Below the pieces are notes generated by a model. That model saw nothing but the letters and a program-made list of their open reading frames with translations, ran no database searches and was not told the DNA's origin. Both the position numbers and the translations under genes were made by a program. This document shows, piece by piece, positions 38,385-47,400 of a DNA stretch of 64,000 nucleotides. The DNA is taken from NCBI RefSeq assembly GCF_017601095.1, contig NZ_JAGFUX010000004.1:175455-239454 (forward strand). Direction: 5' to 3'. This stretch comes from Streptococcus suis (lineage in GTDB: Bacteria; Bacillota; Bacilli; Lactobacillales; Streptococcaceae). Each line of letters starts with the position of its first letter. Position 1 is the first letter of the stretch.

Positions 38385-39165
38385 AGTAATCGAGCGATAC
38401 CAGGCTTTTTGTCCGCCATCTTTGGCCATGGAAGGTGATGTGAAAGGCCTGCAAATTGGTACGCTCAAGAAGGACATTCGTCGGGTCATGGTGGCTCTGG
38501 ATATTCGTGAAACGACGGTGGCGGAGGCTATTGACAAGCAGGTGGATCTGATTATCGTCAAGCATGCTCCGATTTTCCGTCCGATCAAGGATTTGGTGGC
38601 GGACAATCTTCAGACCAAGATCTATCTGGATTTGATTAAGCACGATATTGCGGTCTATGTCAGCCATACGGATATTGATGTGGTAGATGGCGGCCTCAAC
38701 GACTGGTTCTGTGAGCTTCTGGACATTCAGGACACCACTTATCTGATTGAAACGGCCGAGGGGCAGGGGCTTGGTCGTGTGGGGACAATAGCAGAGCAGA
38801 CCTTGGAGGAGTTGGCTTTGAAAGTCAAGGAGGTCTTTGGTCTGGACGCTGTCCGTTTGGTGACTTATGGGCATCAAGCACAGCAGTATGTCAACCGTGT
38901 GGCAATCTGTGGTGGTAGTGGCGGCTCTTACTACCATGAGGCTCTTGCCAAGGGAGCGGATGTTTACATCACAGGCGATATCTACTACCATACTGGACAG
39001 GACATGCTGACTCAGAGCTTGCTAGCTATTGACCCAGGTCACCATATCGAAGCCTTGTTTGTCAAGAAAATTGCAGATTTGCTAGAAACTTGGAAAGCAG
39101 AAGAAGGTTGGGATGTGGATATTATGCCTTCAACCGTTTCAACCAATCCATTTAGACACCTATAA
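38371..39165 (+). CDS. Nif3-like dinuclear metal center protein
   Basis: A 264-residue member of the Nif3/YqfO family that forms toroidal hexamers around a dinuclear metal site. Metal-ligand motifs are VKHAPIFRP near residue 69, [17 protein letters not shown] near residue 96 and a late GHHIEALF region near 226. The family is sometimes called GTP cyclohydrolase I type 2, a name without good support. ATG 38371 has GGAGGTGC upstream; the longer frame from 38308 is inside trmK. Confidence 0.92.
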   Translation: MLASKVIERYQAFCPPSLAMEGDVKGLQIGTLKKDIRRVMVALDIRETTVAEAIDKQVDLIIVKHAPIFRPIKDLVADNLQTKIYLDLIKHDIAVYVSHTDIDVVDGGLNDWFCELLDIQDTTYLIETAEGQGLGRVGTIAEQTLEELALKVKEVFGLDAVRLVTYGHQAQQYVNRVAICGGSGGSYYHEALAKGADVYITGDIYYHTGQDMLTQSLLAIDPGHHIEALFVKKIADLLETWKAEEGWDVDIMPSTVSTNPFRHL

Positions 39166-39169
39166 AGAG

Positions 39170-39456
39170 GCTGGGCAAAAAGTCTAGCACCACTTTTCAT
39201 AGTTCGTGTCAACATCTCAGCGCAGTGATTGATTGGCAGATTTGTTCGTGTTTTATACTCCAAATCTGACCTCTACGACTGTTGCGAACTCTGTTCGCTC
39301 TATCTCCAACCTCCAAAGGTTCCCCAAACCTTTGGAGCTATGCGGGGGTGGGAGTGAAACAGTCTGGGGATAGACTGTTTCAGCTCAACAACTTGAAACG
39401 AGAAATTGTTGACGAACTCTTTTTTAACTAGTCGAGTTCTTTCCCACTCCCTTTTT
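39170..39456. repeat. Structured dispersed intergenic repeat
   Basis: Fills the gap between the Nif3-like and ZIP genes. It opens with GAGGCTGGGCAAAAAGTC and contains a chain of perfect hairpins: CTCCAAAGGTT/AACCTTTGGAG (39311-39337), GAAACAGTCT/AGACTGTTTC (39356-39381), CAACAA/TTGTTG (39386-39411), AACTC/GAGTT, and an outer pairing of TGGGAGTG (39350) with CCACTCCC (about 39443-39451) before a T run. It resembles non-coding elements repeated in streptococcal genomes; copy number cannot be seen from one window. Confidence 0.7.
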
Positions 39457-39484
39457 TGGAATAGTCTCTTGATTTATTTGATGA

Positions 39485-39500
39485 ATTAGGTTATCCTAAT
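39485..39500. promoter_or_regulatory. DtxR/MntR-type metal-regulator palindrome
   Basis: ATTAGGTTATCCTAAT is a perfect six-base inverted repeat with a four-base centre, close to the TTAGGTTAGCCTAA-like half of DtxR-family operators. A possible promoter TTGATT (39469-39474), 17-base spacer, TATCCT (39492-39497) overlaps it, so binding would occlude the -10 box of the ZIP transporter gene. Confidence 0.6.
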
Positions 39501-39536
39501 TATCATAATATGTATGATTAATATTAGAGGTTGAAT

Positions 39537-40361
39537 ATGACGTGGTTTACAGAGCAGTCTGTTATTATACAGGCTTTGTTAGGTGGTTTGTTTACATGGT
39601 TTTGTACCATTGTAGGCTCAGCTATTGTTTTTTTCTTTCGCAAGGTAAGTCGGCGTTTGCTGGATACCATGCTGGGATTTGCAGCGGGAGTGATGATCGC
39701 GGCATCTTTTTGGTCCTTACTGGCACCGTCTATTGAGTACGCCGAAGCTTCCTATGGCAAATGGTCTTGGATTCCAGCTGCGGTTGGTTTTCTAGCAGGT
39801 GGTTTCTTCCTGCGTTTGGTCGATGCCCTTATTCCTCATCTGCATCTAGGAAATGAACGAGAAAAGGCAGAAGGTGGGGGCGAGAAGGACAGGAAGAATC
39901 TGTCTAAAACAGCTCTGCTATTTTTGGCTATCACCATCCACAACATCCCAGAAGGCTTGGCAGTAGGGGTGACCTTTGGGGCCTTGGCAAGCAATTATAC
40001 TCCAGCAGCATTTATCGGTGCAATTGGCTTGGCTTTGGGCATTGGTCTGCAAAATATTCCAGAAGGTGCGGCCCTGTCCATTCCTATTCGGACAGACGGA
40101 AAATCGCGTAAGGAAGCATTTTTCTGGGGATCCATGTCAGCGATTGTGGAGCCGATTGCAGCTGTGATTGGAGCAATTGCGGTGACTATGATGACTCCTA
40201 TCTTGCCCTATGCCCTGTCTTTTGCGGCAGGAGCAATGATTTTTGTAGTGGTAGAAGAGTTGATTCCAGAATCCCAAACAAATGGGAATACAGATATTGC
40301 AACCTTAGGTCTCATGGCAGGATTTGTCATTATGATGATTTTGGATGTGGCATTAGGTTAA
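39537..40361 (+). CDS. ZIP-family divalent metal transporter
   Basis: A 274-residue protein with eight predicted membrane segments. The transport-site helices are ITIHNIPEGLAVGVTFG near residue 131 and GIGLQNIPEGAALSIPIR near residue 169, each with the HNxPEG or QNxPEG metal motif. A His-containing loop (LIPHLHLGNEREK) lies between segments 3 and 4. ZIP importers carry zinc, iron or manganese; the metal-regulator-like palindrome upstream fits metal control. ATG 39537 follows AGAGG; TTG 39531 is too close to that site. Confidence 0.9.
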   Translation: MTWFTEQSVIIQALLGGLFTWFCTIVGSAIVFFFRKVSRRLLDTMLGFAAGVMIAASFWSLLAPSIEYAEASYGKWSWIPAAVGFLAGGFFLRLVDALIPHLHLGNEREKAEGGGEKDRKNLSKTALLFLAITIHNIPEGLAVGVTFGALASNYTPAAFIGAIGLALGIGLQNIPEGAALSIPIRTDGKSRKEAFFWGSMSAIVEPIAAVIGAIAVTMMTPILPYALSFAAGAMIFVVVEELIPESQTNGNTDIATLGLMAGFVIMMILDVALG

Positions 40362-40365
40362 AAAA

Positions 40366-40394
40366 AGAGAGCTTGTAGTTATACAAGCTCTTTT
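40366..40394 (+). terminator. Terminator after the ZIP transporter gene
   Basis: Perfect 11-base stem GAGAGCTTGTA-type (core GAGCTTGTA/TACAAGCTC) with loop GTTA and a TTTTC tail. Confidence 0.85.
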
Positions 40395-40418
40395 CCTAAG
40401 ACATTTTCAGAAAAATTA

Positions 40419-40427
40419 TGGTATAAT
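40419..40427 (+). promoter_or_regulatory. Extended -10 promoter of the rml genes
   Basis: TGGTATAAT, a perfect extended -10 box, 33 bases upstream of rmlA. Confidence 0.65.
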
Positions 40428-40460
40428 GAACTGATATTAATTTAGGGAAGGTACTCTTAT

Positions 40461-41330
40461 ATGAAAGGTATAATTCTAGCAGGTGGTTCAGGTACACGCC
40501 TCTATCCTCTGACTCGTGCGGCTTCAAAACAATTGATGCCAATTTATGACAAACCTATGATTTACTATCCATTGTCAACCCTTATGTTGGCGGGTATTAA
40601 AGAAATCTTAATTATTTCTACACCTCAGGATTTGCCACGATTCAAGGATATGTTGGGAGACGGGTCCGAGCTTGGAATATCTCTCTCATACGCAGAACAA
40701 CCAAGTCCGGATGGGTTGGCGCAAGCCTTTATCATCGGTGAAGACTTTATCGGTACAGATAGTGTAGCCTTGATTTTGGGTGATAACATCTATCATGGAA
40801 ATGGTTTAACCAAGATGTTGCAACGCGCAGCTAGCAAAGAAAAGGGTGCAACTGTCTTTGGATACCAGGTCAAAGATCCAGAACGCTTTGGTGTTGTAGA
40901 ATTTGATGCAAACATGAATGCCATTTCTATCGAAGAAAAACCAGAAGAGCCAAAATCAAACTTTGCAGTCACTGGGCTCTACTTCTATGACAATAATGTT
41001 GTGGAAATCGCGAAAAATATTAAACCATCACCTCGTGGCGAGTTGGAAATCACAGATGTCAACAAAGCTTACTTAGACCGTGGCGACTTGTCTGTGGAAC
41101 TCATGGGACGTGGTTTTGCATGGTTGGATACAGGTACGCATGAAAGCCTCTTGGAAGCTGCACAGTACATCGAAACGGTTCAACGCTTGCAAAACGTTCA
41201 AGTGGCTAATTTGGAAGAAATTGCTTATCGCATGGGCTATATCACTAAAGAACAAGTATATGAATTGGCACAACCACTTAAGAAAAATGAATACGGACAA
41301 TACTTGCTCCGTTTGATTGGAGAAGCCTAA
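40461..41330 (+). CDS. rfbA: Glucose-1-phosphate thymidylyltransferase
   Basis: RmlA, first step of dTDP-L-rhamnose synthesis. The 289-residue protein has [20 protein letters not shown] at the N-terminus (nucleotide loop with the catalytic Arg and Lys), [20 protein letters not shown] near residue 109, and VVEFD plus EEKPEEPKS near residue 150. It is followed directly by rmlC; the stop and start share one base. Confidence 0.97.
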   Translation: MKGIILAGGSGTRLYPLTRAASKQLMPIYDKPMIYYPLSTLMLAGIKEILIISTPQDLPRFKDMLGDGSELGISLSYAEQPSPDGLAQAFIIGEDFIGTDSVALILGDNIYHGNGLTKMLQRAASKEKGATVFGYQVKDPERFGVVEFDANMNAISIEEKPEEPKSNFAVTGLYFYDNNVVEIAKNIKPSPRGELEITDVNKAYLDRGDLSVELMGRGFAWLDTGTHESLLEAAQYIETVQRLQNVQVANLEEIAYRMGYITKEQVYELAQPLKKNEYGQYLLRLIGEA

Positions 41331-41923
41331 TGACAGAAAACTTTTTCGGTAAAACACTAGCAGCTCGCCCAGTCGAAGCCATTCCAGGAATGCTGGAATT
41401 TGATATCCCAGTTCATGGCGACAACCGTGGCTGGTTTAAGGAGAACTTCCAAAAGGAAAAAATGCTTCCGCTCGGCTTCCCTGAAAGCTTCTTCGCAGAA
41501 GGAAAGTTGCAGAACAACGTTTCTTTTTCTCGCAAAAACGTTCTTCGTGGTCTTCACGCAGAGCCTTGGGATAAATACATTTCAGTAGCAGACGGCGGTA
41601 AGGTTTTGGGAACTTGGGTTGATCTTCGTGAAGGAGAATCCTTCGGTAATACCTACCAAACCGTTATCGATGCTTCAAAAGGTATCTTCGTTCCGCGCGG
41701 AGTAGCCAATGGTTTCCAAGTCTTGTCAGATTTCGTGGCCTACAGCTACTTGGTTAACGACTACTGGGCTTTGGAGCTTAAGCCTAAGTATGCCTTTGTC
41801 AACTACGCTGACCCTAGCCTCGACATCAAGTGGGAAAACCTCGAAGAAGCAGAAGTTTCAGAAGCAGATGAAAATCATCCACTCCTCAAAGACGTCAAGC
41901 CTTTGAGAAAAGAAGATTTGTAA
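41330..41923 (+). CDS. rfbC: dTDP-4-dehydrorhamnose 3,5-epimerase-family protein
   Basis: RmlC-like cupin, third step of the pathway. The 197-residue protein starts one base into the rmlA stop. It has the RmlC core pattern: GWFKENFQKEKM, NNVSFSRKNVLRGLHAEP with the catalytic His (GLHAEPWDKYI rather than the commoner GLHFQ), and IFVPRGVANGFQVLSD with FVAYSYLVNDYW, which supplies the catalytic Tyr region. This longer, HAEP-containing form is the usual streptococcal variant. Confidence 0.93.
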   Translation: MTENFFGKTLAARPVEAIPGMLEFDIPVHGDNRGWFKENFQKEKMLPLGFPESFFAEGKLQNNVSFSRKNVLRGLHAEPWDKYISVADGGKVLGTWVDLREGESFGNTYQTVIDASKGIFVPRGVANGFQVLSDFVAYSYLVNDYWALELKPKYAFVNYADPSLDIKWENLEEAEVSEADENHPLLKDVKPLRKEDL

Positions 41924-42033
41924 ATTATCAAGCCTGACCCAAACAATCAAAAAGATTATGCAAGATTACTTACTTGAAAGAAATAGTCAAGTAGCCCCTT
42001 AATCAAAGAGAGCGAGCATTGCGAGCCCAAATC

Positions 42034-42165
42034 GATAGTTTCCGCCGTAGTGAAAGCAAGATTACGAATTGCGTAATCTTTCAGGGAAATTTTGAAACCT
42101 TAGGTTCAAAATTTAGTCATGATCCCGAAGGGGTGCTGGCGTCCCCACTGCCTAAGGAAACTATC
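42034..42165. repeat. Inverted-repeat-bounded structured element between rmlC and rmlB
   Basis: The 272-base gap holds a 132-base element closed by a perfect 10-base inverted repeat (GATAGTTTCC at 42034-42043, GGAAACTATC at 42156-42165). Inside are two perfect hairpins: AAGATTACG/CGTAATCTT (42058-42080) and AAATTTTGAA/TTCAAAATTT (about 42087-42114), then a GC-richer GGGG/CCCC pairing near 42130-42146. It could be a mobile mini-element, a leader RNA or a processing site. No coding frame is visible. Confidence 0.7.
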
Positions 42166-42171
42166 AACTAA

Positions 42172-43242
<1,071 letters not shown>

Positions 43243-43249
43243 GACAATT

Positions 43250-43280
43250 GAAGGCTGGGGCTTTGGCCCAAGCCTTTCTT
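43250..43280 (+). terminator. Hairpin between rmlB and rmlD (weak terminator or attenuator)
   Basis: Stem AAGGCT-GGGC/GCCC-AGCCTT with one mismatch and loop TTTG, then TTTCTT. The T run is short, so it may only attenuate transcription. Confidence 0.5.
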
Positions 43281-43296
43281 GAAACGAGGAGCAAAC

Positions 43297-44148
43297 ATGA
43301 TTTTAATTACAGGTGCAAATGGTCAGTTGGGTACAGAATTGCGTTATCTCTTGGATGAGCGTGGTGTCGAGTATGTTGCCGCTGACGTAGCAGAAATGGA
43401 CATTACGGATGCAGAGAAAGTGGATGCCTTCTTTGCAGAAGTCAAGCCGAACGTCGTTTACCACTGTGCAGCCTACACAGCTGTTGATATGGCAGAAGAT
43501 GAGGGCAAGGAACTCAACTACAAGATTAACGTAACAGGCTCTGAAAATGTTGCCAAGGCAGCCGCTAAATACGATGCGACCCTTGTCTATATCTCAACAG
43601 ACTACGTCTTCAATGGGGAATTGCCAGTCGGTCAAGAGTGGCAAGTAGATGATCAACCAGATCCTCAATCTGAATACGGTCGTACCAAGCGTCTGGGTGA
43701 AGAAGCGGTCGAGAAATTCGCAGACAAGTTCTACACAGTTCGTACTGCCTGGGTCTTTGGTAACTATGGTAAAAACTTTGTTTTCACTATGCAAAATCTT
43801 GCTGAAACCCGCGATACTTTAACGGTTGTAAATGACCAACACGGTCGCCCAACCTGGACACGTACCTTGGCAGAATTTATGGTACACTTGGTGGAAACTG
43901 GTCAAGAATTTGGTTACTACCATTTGTCAAATGATGCGGCAGAAGATACGACTTGGTTTGACTTTGCGACTGAAATCCTCAAAAATACTAATACCAAAGT
44001 ATTGCCAGTGGATTCTAGCCAGTTCCCGGCCAAAGCCAAACGTCCATTCAACTCAACCATGAGCTTGGACAAGGCTAAGGCAACAGGCTTTGTTATCCCA
44101 ACCTGGCAAGAAGCATTGGAAGCCTTTTATAAGCAAAATGAAAAATAA
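43297..44148 (+). CDS. rfbD: dTDP-4-dehydrorhamnose reductase
   Basis: RmlD (GacA in group A streptococci), last step giving dTDP-L-rhamnose. The 283-residue protein has LITGANGQLGTELRYLL at the N-terminus, AYTAVDMAEDE near residue 62, and ISTDYVFNGE near residue 99, with Tyr-x3-Lys in YGRTKRLGEEAV near residue 125. ATG 43297 follows CGAGGAGCAAAC; ATG 43279 lacks a ribosome-binding site. A terminator follows. Confidence 0.96.
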   Translation: MILITGANGQLGTELRYLLDERGVEYVAADVAEMDITDAEKVDAFFAEVKPNVVYHCAAYTAVDMAEDEGKELNYKINVTGSENVAKAAAKYDATLVYISTDYVFNGELPVGQEWQVDDQPDPQSEYGRTKRLGEEAVEKFADKFYTVRTAWVFGNYGKNFVFTMQNLAETRDTLTVVNDQHGRPTWTRTLAEFMVHLVETGQEFGYYHLSNDAAEDTTWFDFATEILKNTNTKVLPVDSSQFPAKAKRPFNSTMSLDKAKATGFVIPTWQEALEAFYKQNEK

Positions 44149-44150
44149 GG

Positions 44151-44177
44151 AAAGCGAGCATGGACTCGCTTTTTTCA
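44151..44177 (+). terminator. Terminator after rmlD
   Basis: Stem AAGCGAG/CTCGCTT with loop CATGGA, then a T run, directly after the rmlD stop. Confidence 0.85.
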
Positions 44178-44196
44178 TGAAATCCAGTCGAAAATA

Positions 44197-44205
44197 TGGT
44201 ATAAT
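44197..44205 (+). promoter_or_regulatory. Extended -10 promoter of the polysaccharide assembly genes
   Basis: TGGTATAAT, 31 bases upstream of the rgpA-like gene. The genes from here to 59372 are mostly overlapping or closely spaced and have no clear internal terminator. Confidence 0.65.
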
Positions 44206-44236
44206 TATCTGATTACAATTTTTAAGCGAAGGTAGT

Positions 44237-45385
44237 ATGAAACATATTTTTATCATTGGAAGTCGAGGACTTCCGGCTAAATACGGTGGTTTTGAGACTT
44301 TCGTTGAACAGCTAGTGACCCATCAACAAGATCCAACAATTCAATACCATGTGGCTTGTCTCTCAGATACGGAACATCAGACACATTTTGATTTTAATGG
44401 TGTAGATTGTTTCACTATTAATCCACCTAAACTCGGTCCAGCTCGTGTAATCGCTTATGACATGTTGGCTATCCGCTATGCGATTTCTATAGTCAAAAAA
44501 CAGGCAATTGATTCTCCTATTTTCTATATTTTGGGAAATACCATAGGTGGCTTTATCGTTCCCTTTGCTTATATGATTCACTCTGTTGGCGGTAAGCTCC
44601 TTGTCAACCCTGACGGATTGGAGTGGAAACGTGCTAAATGGCCCAAACTAGTTCAGGCCTACCTGAAATTTTCTGAGAAAATGATGGCACAAAAGGCTGA
44701 CTTGATTGTTGCTGATAACCAGGGCATTGAAGACTATTTACATCTGGTCTATCCAGGTGTCAAGACCCAGTTCATCGCCTATGGTACCGATCAGACGCCC
44801 TCCCAACTCACCTCGGATTCACCTCAAGTTCGAGAATTGTTTGAACAGTGGGATTTGAAAGAAAGTCAGTATTTCTTGGTGGTCGGTCGATTTGTACCTG
44901 AAAATAACTATGAGTGGATTCTTAAGGAGTTTTTACAATCCAAGACTCAGATGGATTTAGTAATTGTATGCAACTACCAAGGATCTGCATATTTCGAAAA
45001 GCTAGATGAGAAGACAGGATTCTCAAAAGATAAACGAGTGAAGTTTATTGGTACCATCTATCAGCAAGACCTCTTGAAATACCTTCGTCAGGCCTGTCGT
45101 GCCTACATACATGGTCACGAGGTCGGAGGAACCAATCCAGGCTTGCTAGAGGCCCTTGGCCATACCGATGAAAACTTGGTATTAGGTGTTGATTTTAATA
45201 AAAAAGTCGCCTTAGATACGGTTTACTACTGGGACAAATCGCCATATGACCTAACAAAGTGGATTGACCAACTGACTATTTCAAGTGCGCAAAAAGACCG
45301 AGGTATTGCTGCTAAAAAGTTGATAGCTGAACGATATACTTGGGATACAATTGTGAAACAATACGAGGCTTTATTTCAAGAATGA
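44237..45385 (+). CDS. rgpA: Rhamnosyltransferase, RgpA/GacB-type (DUF1972 + GT4)
   Basis: A 382-residue glycosyltransferase. N-terminal FIIGSRGLPAKYGGFETFVEQL is the DUF1972 hallmark, and GHEVGGTNPGLLEAL near residue 294 is the GT4 donor-binding E-x7-E-like region. In S. pyogenes GacB, and by homology S. mutans RgpA, this enzyme adds the first rhamnose to lipid-linked GlcNAc on the cytoplasmic face. The position straight after rmlD, as in the gac and rgp loci, strongly supports the call. Overlaps the next gene by four bases (ATGA). Confidence 0.88.
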   Translation: MKHIFIIGSRGLPAKYGGFETFVEQLVTHQQDPTIQYHVACLSDTEHQTHFDFNGVDCFTINPPKLGPARVIAYDMLAIRYAISIVKKQAIDSPIFYILGNTIGGFIVPFAYMIHSVGGKLLVNPDGLEWKRAKWPKLVQAYLKFSEKMMAQKADLIVADNQGIEDYLHLVYPGVKTQFIAYGTDQTPSQLTSDSPQVRELFEQWDLKESQYFLVVGRFVPENNYEWILKEFLQSKTQMDLVIVCNYQGSAYFEKLDEKTGFSKDKRVKFIGTIYQQDLLKYLRQACRAYIHGHEVGGTNPGLLEALGHTDENLVLGVDFNKKVALDTVYYWDKSPYDLTKWIDQLTISSAQKDRGIAAKKLIAERYTWDTIVKQYEALFQE

Positions 45386-46323
45386 AAGTAAATATTCTCA
45401 TGTCCACCTATAATGGTGAACGATTTTTAGCAGAGCAGATTGAGTCTATTAAGGCCCAGACATTCCAAGACTGGAACTTATTGATTCGCGATGATGGTTC
45501 AACAGATAAAACTTGTGATATCATTTCATCTTTTTGTGAACAGGATTCTCGCATACGATTTATCAATAAAAATTATAGACAAAATCTCGGAGTCATCGCT
45601 AGTTTTCACGCAGTTTTGACAGAAGAAACTGCTGATTATTATTTTTTATGTGATCAAGATGATGTGTGGCTGCCAGATAAGATGCAGGTCTGTTTAGATG
45701 AGATTGCAAAACATCCTGAGGATCTGCCAATTATGGTTTATATGGATCTCAAGGTGGTTGACGAAAACCTGAGAGTTTTAAACGAAAGCATGATTCGAAG
45801 CCAGTCTCACCATGCCAATACGCAATTGGTCCAAGAATTGACAGAGAATACCGTAACCGGTGGCGTTGCCATGTTCAATCATGCCCTAGCTCAACTCTGG
45901 CAAGGTGACGAAACAATCATCATGCATGACTGGTATCTAGCCCTCCTCGCCAGCGCCCTCGGAAAACTTATTTACATCGACCAACCTGGTGAACTCTACC
46001 GTCAACATGGTAACAATGTATTAGGCGCTAGAACTCTGGATAAGCGATTTAAAATTTTTAGATTAGGTCCAAGATATATATTTACTCGCTATTGGAAATT
46101 AATTCACGATACTCAAAAGCAAGCAAATTATCTTCTTAAATTTTTAGCTCTTCCCAAAGATGCTCGTGAAATGATTGAAAAATTTATTGATATCGATAAG
46201 CAAAGTTTTATTGGGCGCCTATCAAGGATTTTGAAATACAAGTATTCTAAAAATCAATGGAAACATATTTTTGTTTTTAGATTTTTGTTACTGACAAATA
46301 TTTATAACGAAAGAAACAAATGA
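45382..46323 (+). CDS. GT2 glycosyltransferase, likely rhamnosyltransferase (RgpB/GacC-like)
   Basis: A 313-residue GT-A enzyme. NILMSTYNGERFLAEQIESI opens the fold, IRDDGSTDKT binds the nucleotide, and FLCDQDDVWLPDKM near residue 88 carries the DxD-type metal site. By its place second after rmlD it corresponds to RgpB/GacC, which extend the rhamnan. ATG 45382 overlaps the previous stop; the longer frame from 45340 is inside the preceding gene. The next gene overlaps by four bases. Confidence 0.85.
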   Translation: MKVNILMSTYNGERFLAEQIESIKAQTFQDWNLLIRDDGSTDKTCDIISSFCEQDSRIRFINKNYRQNLGVIASFHAVLTEETADYYFLCDQDDVWLPDKMQVCLDEIAKHPEDLPIMVYMDLKVVDENLRVLNESMIRSQSHHANTQLVQELTENTVTGGVAMFNHALAQLWQGDETIIMHDWYLALLASALGKLIYIDQPGELYRQHGNNVLGARTLDKRFKIFRLGPRYIFTRYWKLIHDTQKQANYLLKFLALPKDAREMIEKFIDIDKQSFIGRLSRILKYKYSKNQWKHIFVFRFLLLTNIYNERNK

Positions 46324-47042
46324 AAAAAGTTCTAATTATCATTCCAGCTTACAATGAAGAAGGAAGCATCTTAAGAACCGTTCAGTCTATTGAAGATTTT
46401 AAAAAGAGAAATCATCTAGCCTTTCAATTAGATTACTTGGTTATCAATGATGGCTCAAAGGATAAGACACCTCAGATTTTAGATGAACATAACATAAATC
46501 ATGTGGATTTGGTTCGAAATCTAGGAATTGGCGGAGCTGTACAAACAGGTTATATCTATGCTGAGCGCAATGACTACGATGCTGCGGTTCAGTTTGATGG
46601 TGACGGACAGCACGATATTGCAAGTATTGTAAATCTAGTTGCACCTGTCTTAGATGGAAGTTGTGATTTTGTTATTGGTTCTCGTTTTGTGGACAAGACA
46701 AAAGAAAATTTTCAATCAACCGCTATGCGCCGTATGGGGATTAACCTGATTTCAAATTTGATTAAATTAACAACACATAAGCGAATTTATGACACCACTA
46801 GCGGTTATCGTGTGGCTAATAAAGAAATTGTTTCCTATTTTGCTAAACGTTATCCGGTTGCTTATCCTGAGCCGGAGACGATTGTTCGTGTTTTGAAAAA
46901 GGGTTATCGTGTTGAAGAGATCTCGGCCAATATGTTTGAACGGACAGAAGGTGTCTCTAGCATTAGTGCCCTAAAATCAGTCACCTATATGGTTGATGTA
47001 CTGACATCGATCATCTTGGCAGCTTACATGAAGGAGAATTAA
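46320..47042 (+). CDS. Polyprenyl-phosphate glycosyltransferase, DPM1/GacI-like GT2
   Basis: A 240-residue soluble GT2 without C-terminal membrane helices. VLIIIPAYNEEGSI, LVINDGSKDKT, LVRNLGIGGAVQTGYIYA and VQFDGDGQHD (DxD metal site near residue 92) are the dolichyl-phosphate-mannose-synthase signature. Such enzymes charge undecaprenyl phosphate with a sugar for use outside the membrane. The pairing with a DUF2304 protein next door copies GacI-GacJ (GAS) and the SccN-SccP pair of S. mutans, where GacJ anchors and activates GacI. Donor sugar unknown (GlcNAc or Glc are precedents). Confidence 0.87.
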   Translation: MKKVLIIIPAYNEEGSILRTVQSIEDFKKRNHLAFQLDYLVINDGSKDKTPQILDEHNINHVDLVRNLGIGGAVQTGYIYAERNDYDAAVQFDGDGQHDIASIVNLVAPVLDGSCDFVIGSRFVDKTKENFQSTAMRRMGINLISNLIKLTTHKRIYDTTSGYRVANKEIVSYFAKRYPVAYPEPETIVRVLKKGYRVEEISANMFERTEGVSSISALKSVTYMVDVLTSIILAAYMKEN

Positions 47043-47043
47043 C

Positions 47044-47400
47044 ATGAGTTTACTGTTACAAGTTGAGATGATTGTCCTAGCAGTATTGCTGATGTTTTTC
47101 ATTGTCCGTATGGTCAATCGTCATTCCTTTTCAGTAAAAAAAGCCCTACCTTGGCTCTTAGTTGGTCTGATGCTCATCTTTATCAGTATCTTTCCGACAA
47201 GTGTTGCCTACGTTGCTCACAAAATAGGCTTTGGATTTACAATTAACTTTCTGCTCTTCTCTGCATTAGTTTTTCTATTTTTCTTAGAAATTAGTGACAC
47301 AACACATTCGGCTAAGAGAGAACAAGAAATTAAAACCTTAATACAGGAAGTTTCCCTCCTCAAAAAAGAATTACATGAACGAGACAAAGATGGTAAATAA
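47044..47400 (+). CDS. DUF2304 small membrane protein (GacJ-like partner)
   Basis: A 118-residue protein with three hydrophobic segments (about 4-21, 32-56, 64-83) and a charged coiled-coil tail (about 88-118). DUF2304 proteins are encoded beside DPM-type GT2 enzymes; in GAS GacJ raises the activity of GacI and brings it to the membrane. It starts one base after the GT2 stop with GGAGAATTAAC as ribosome-binding site, and the following gene begins inside it. Confidence 0.85.
   Translation: MSLLLQVEMIVLAVLLMFFIVRMVNRHSFSVKKALPWLLVGLMLIFISIFPTSVAYVAHKIGFGFTINFLLFSALVFLFFLEISDTTHSAKREQEIKTLIQEVSLLKKELHERDKDGK

Noticed and set aside
38374..38991. 205-codon minus-strand frame inside the Nif3-like gene
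   Set aside because: Shadow of a well-supported gene; composition and lack of motifs do not support coding.
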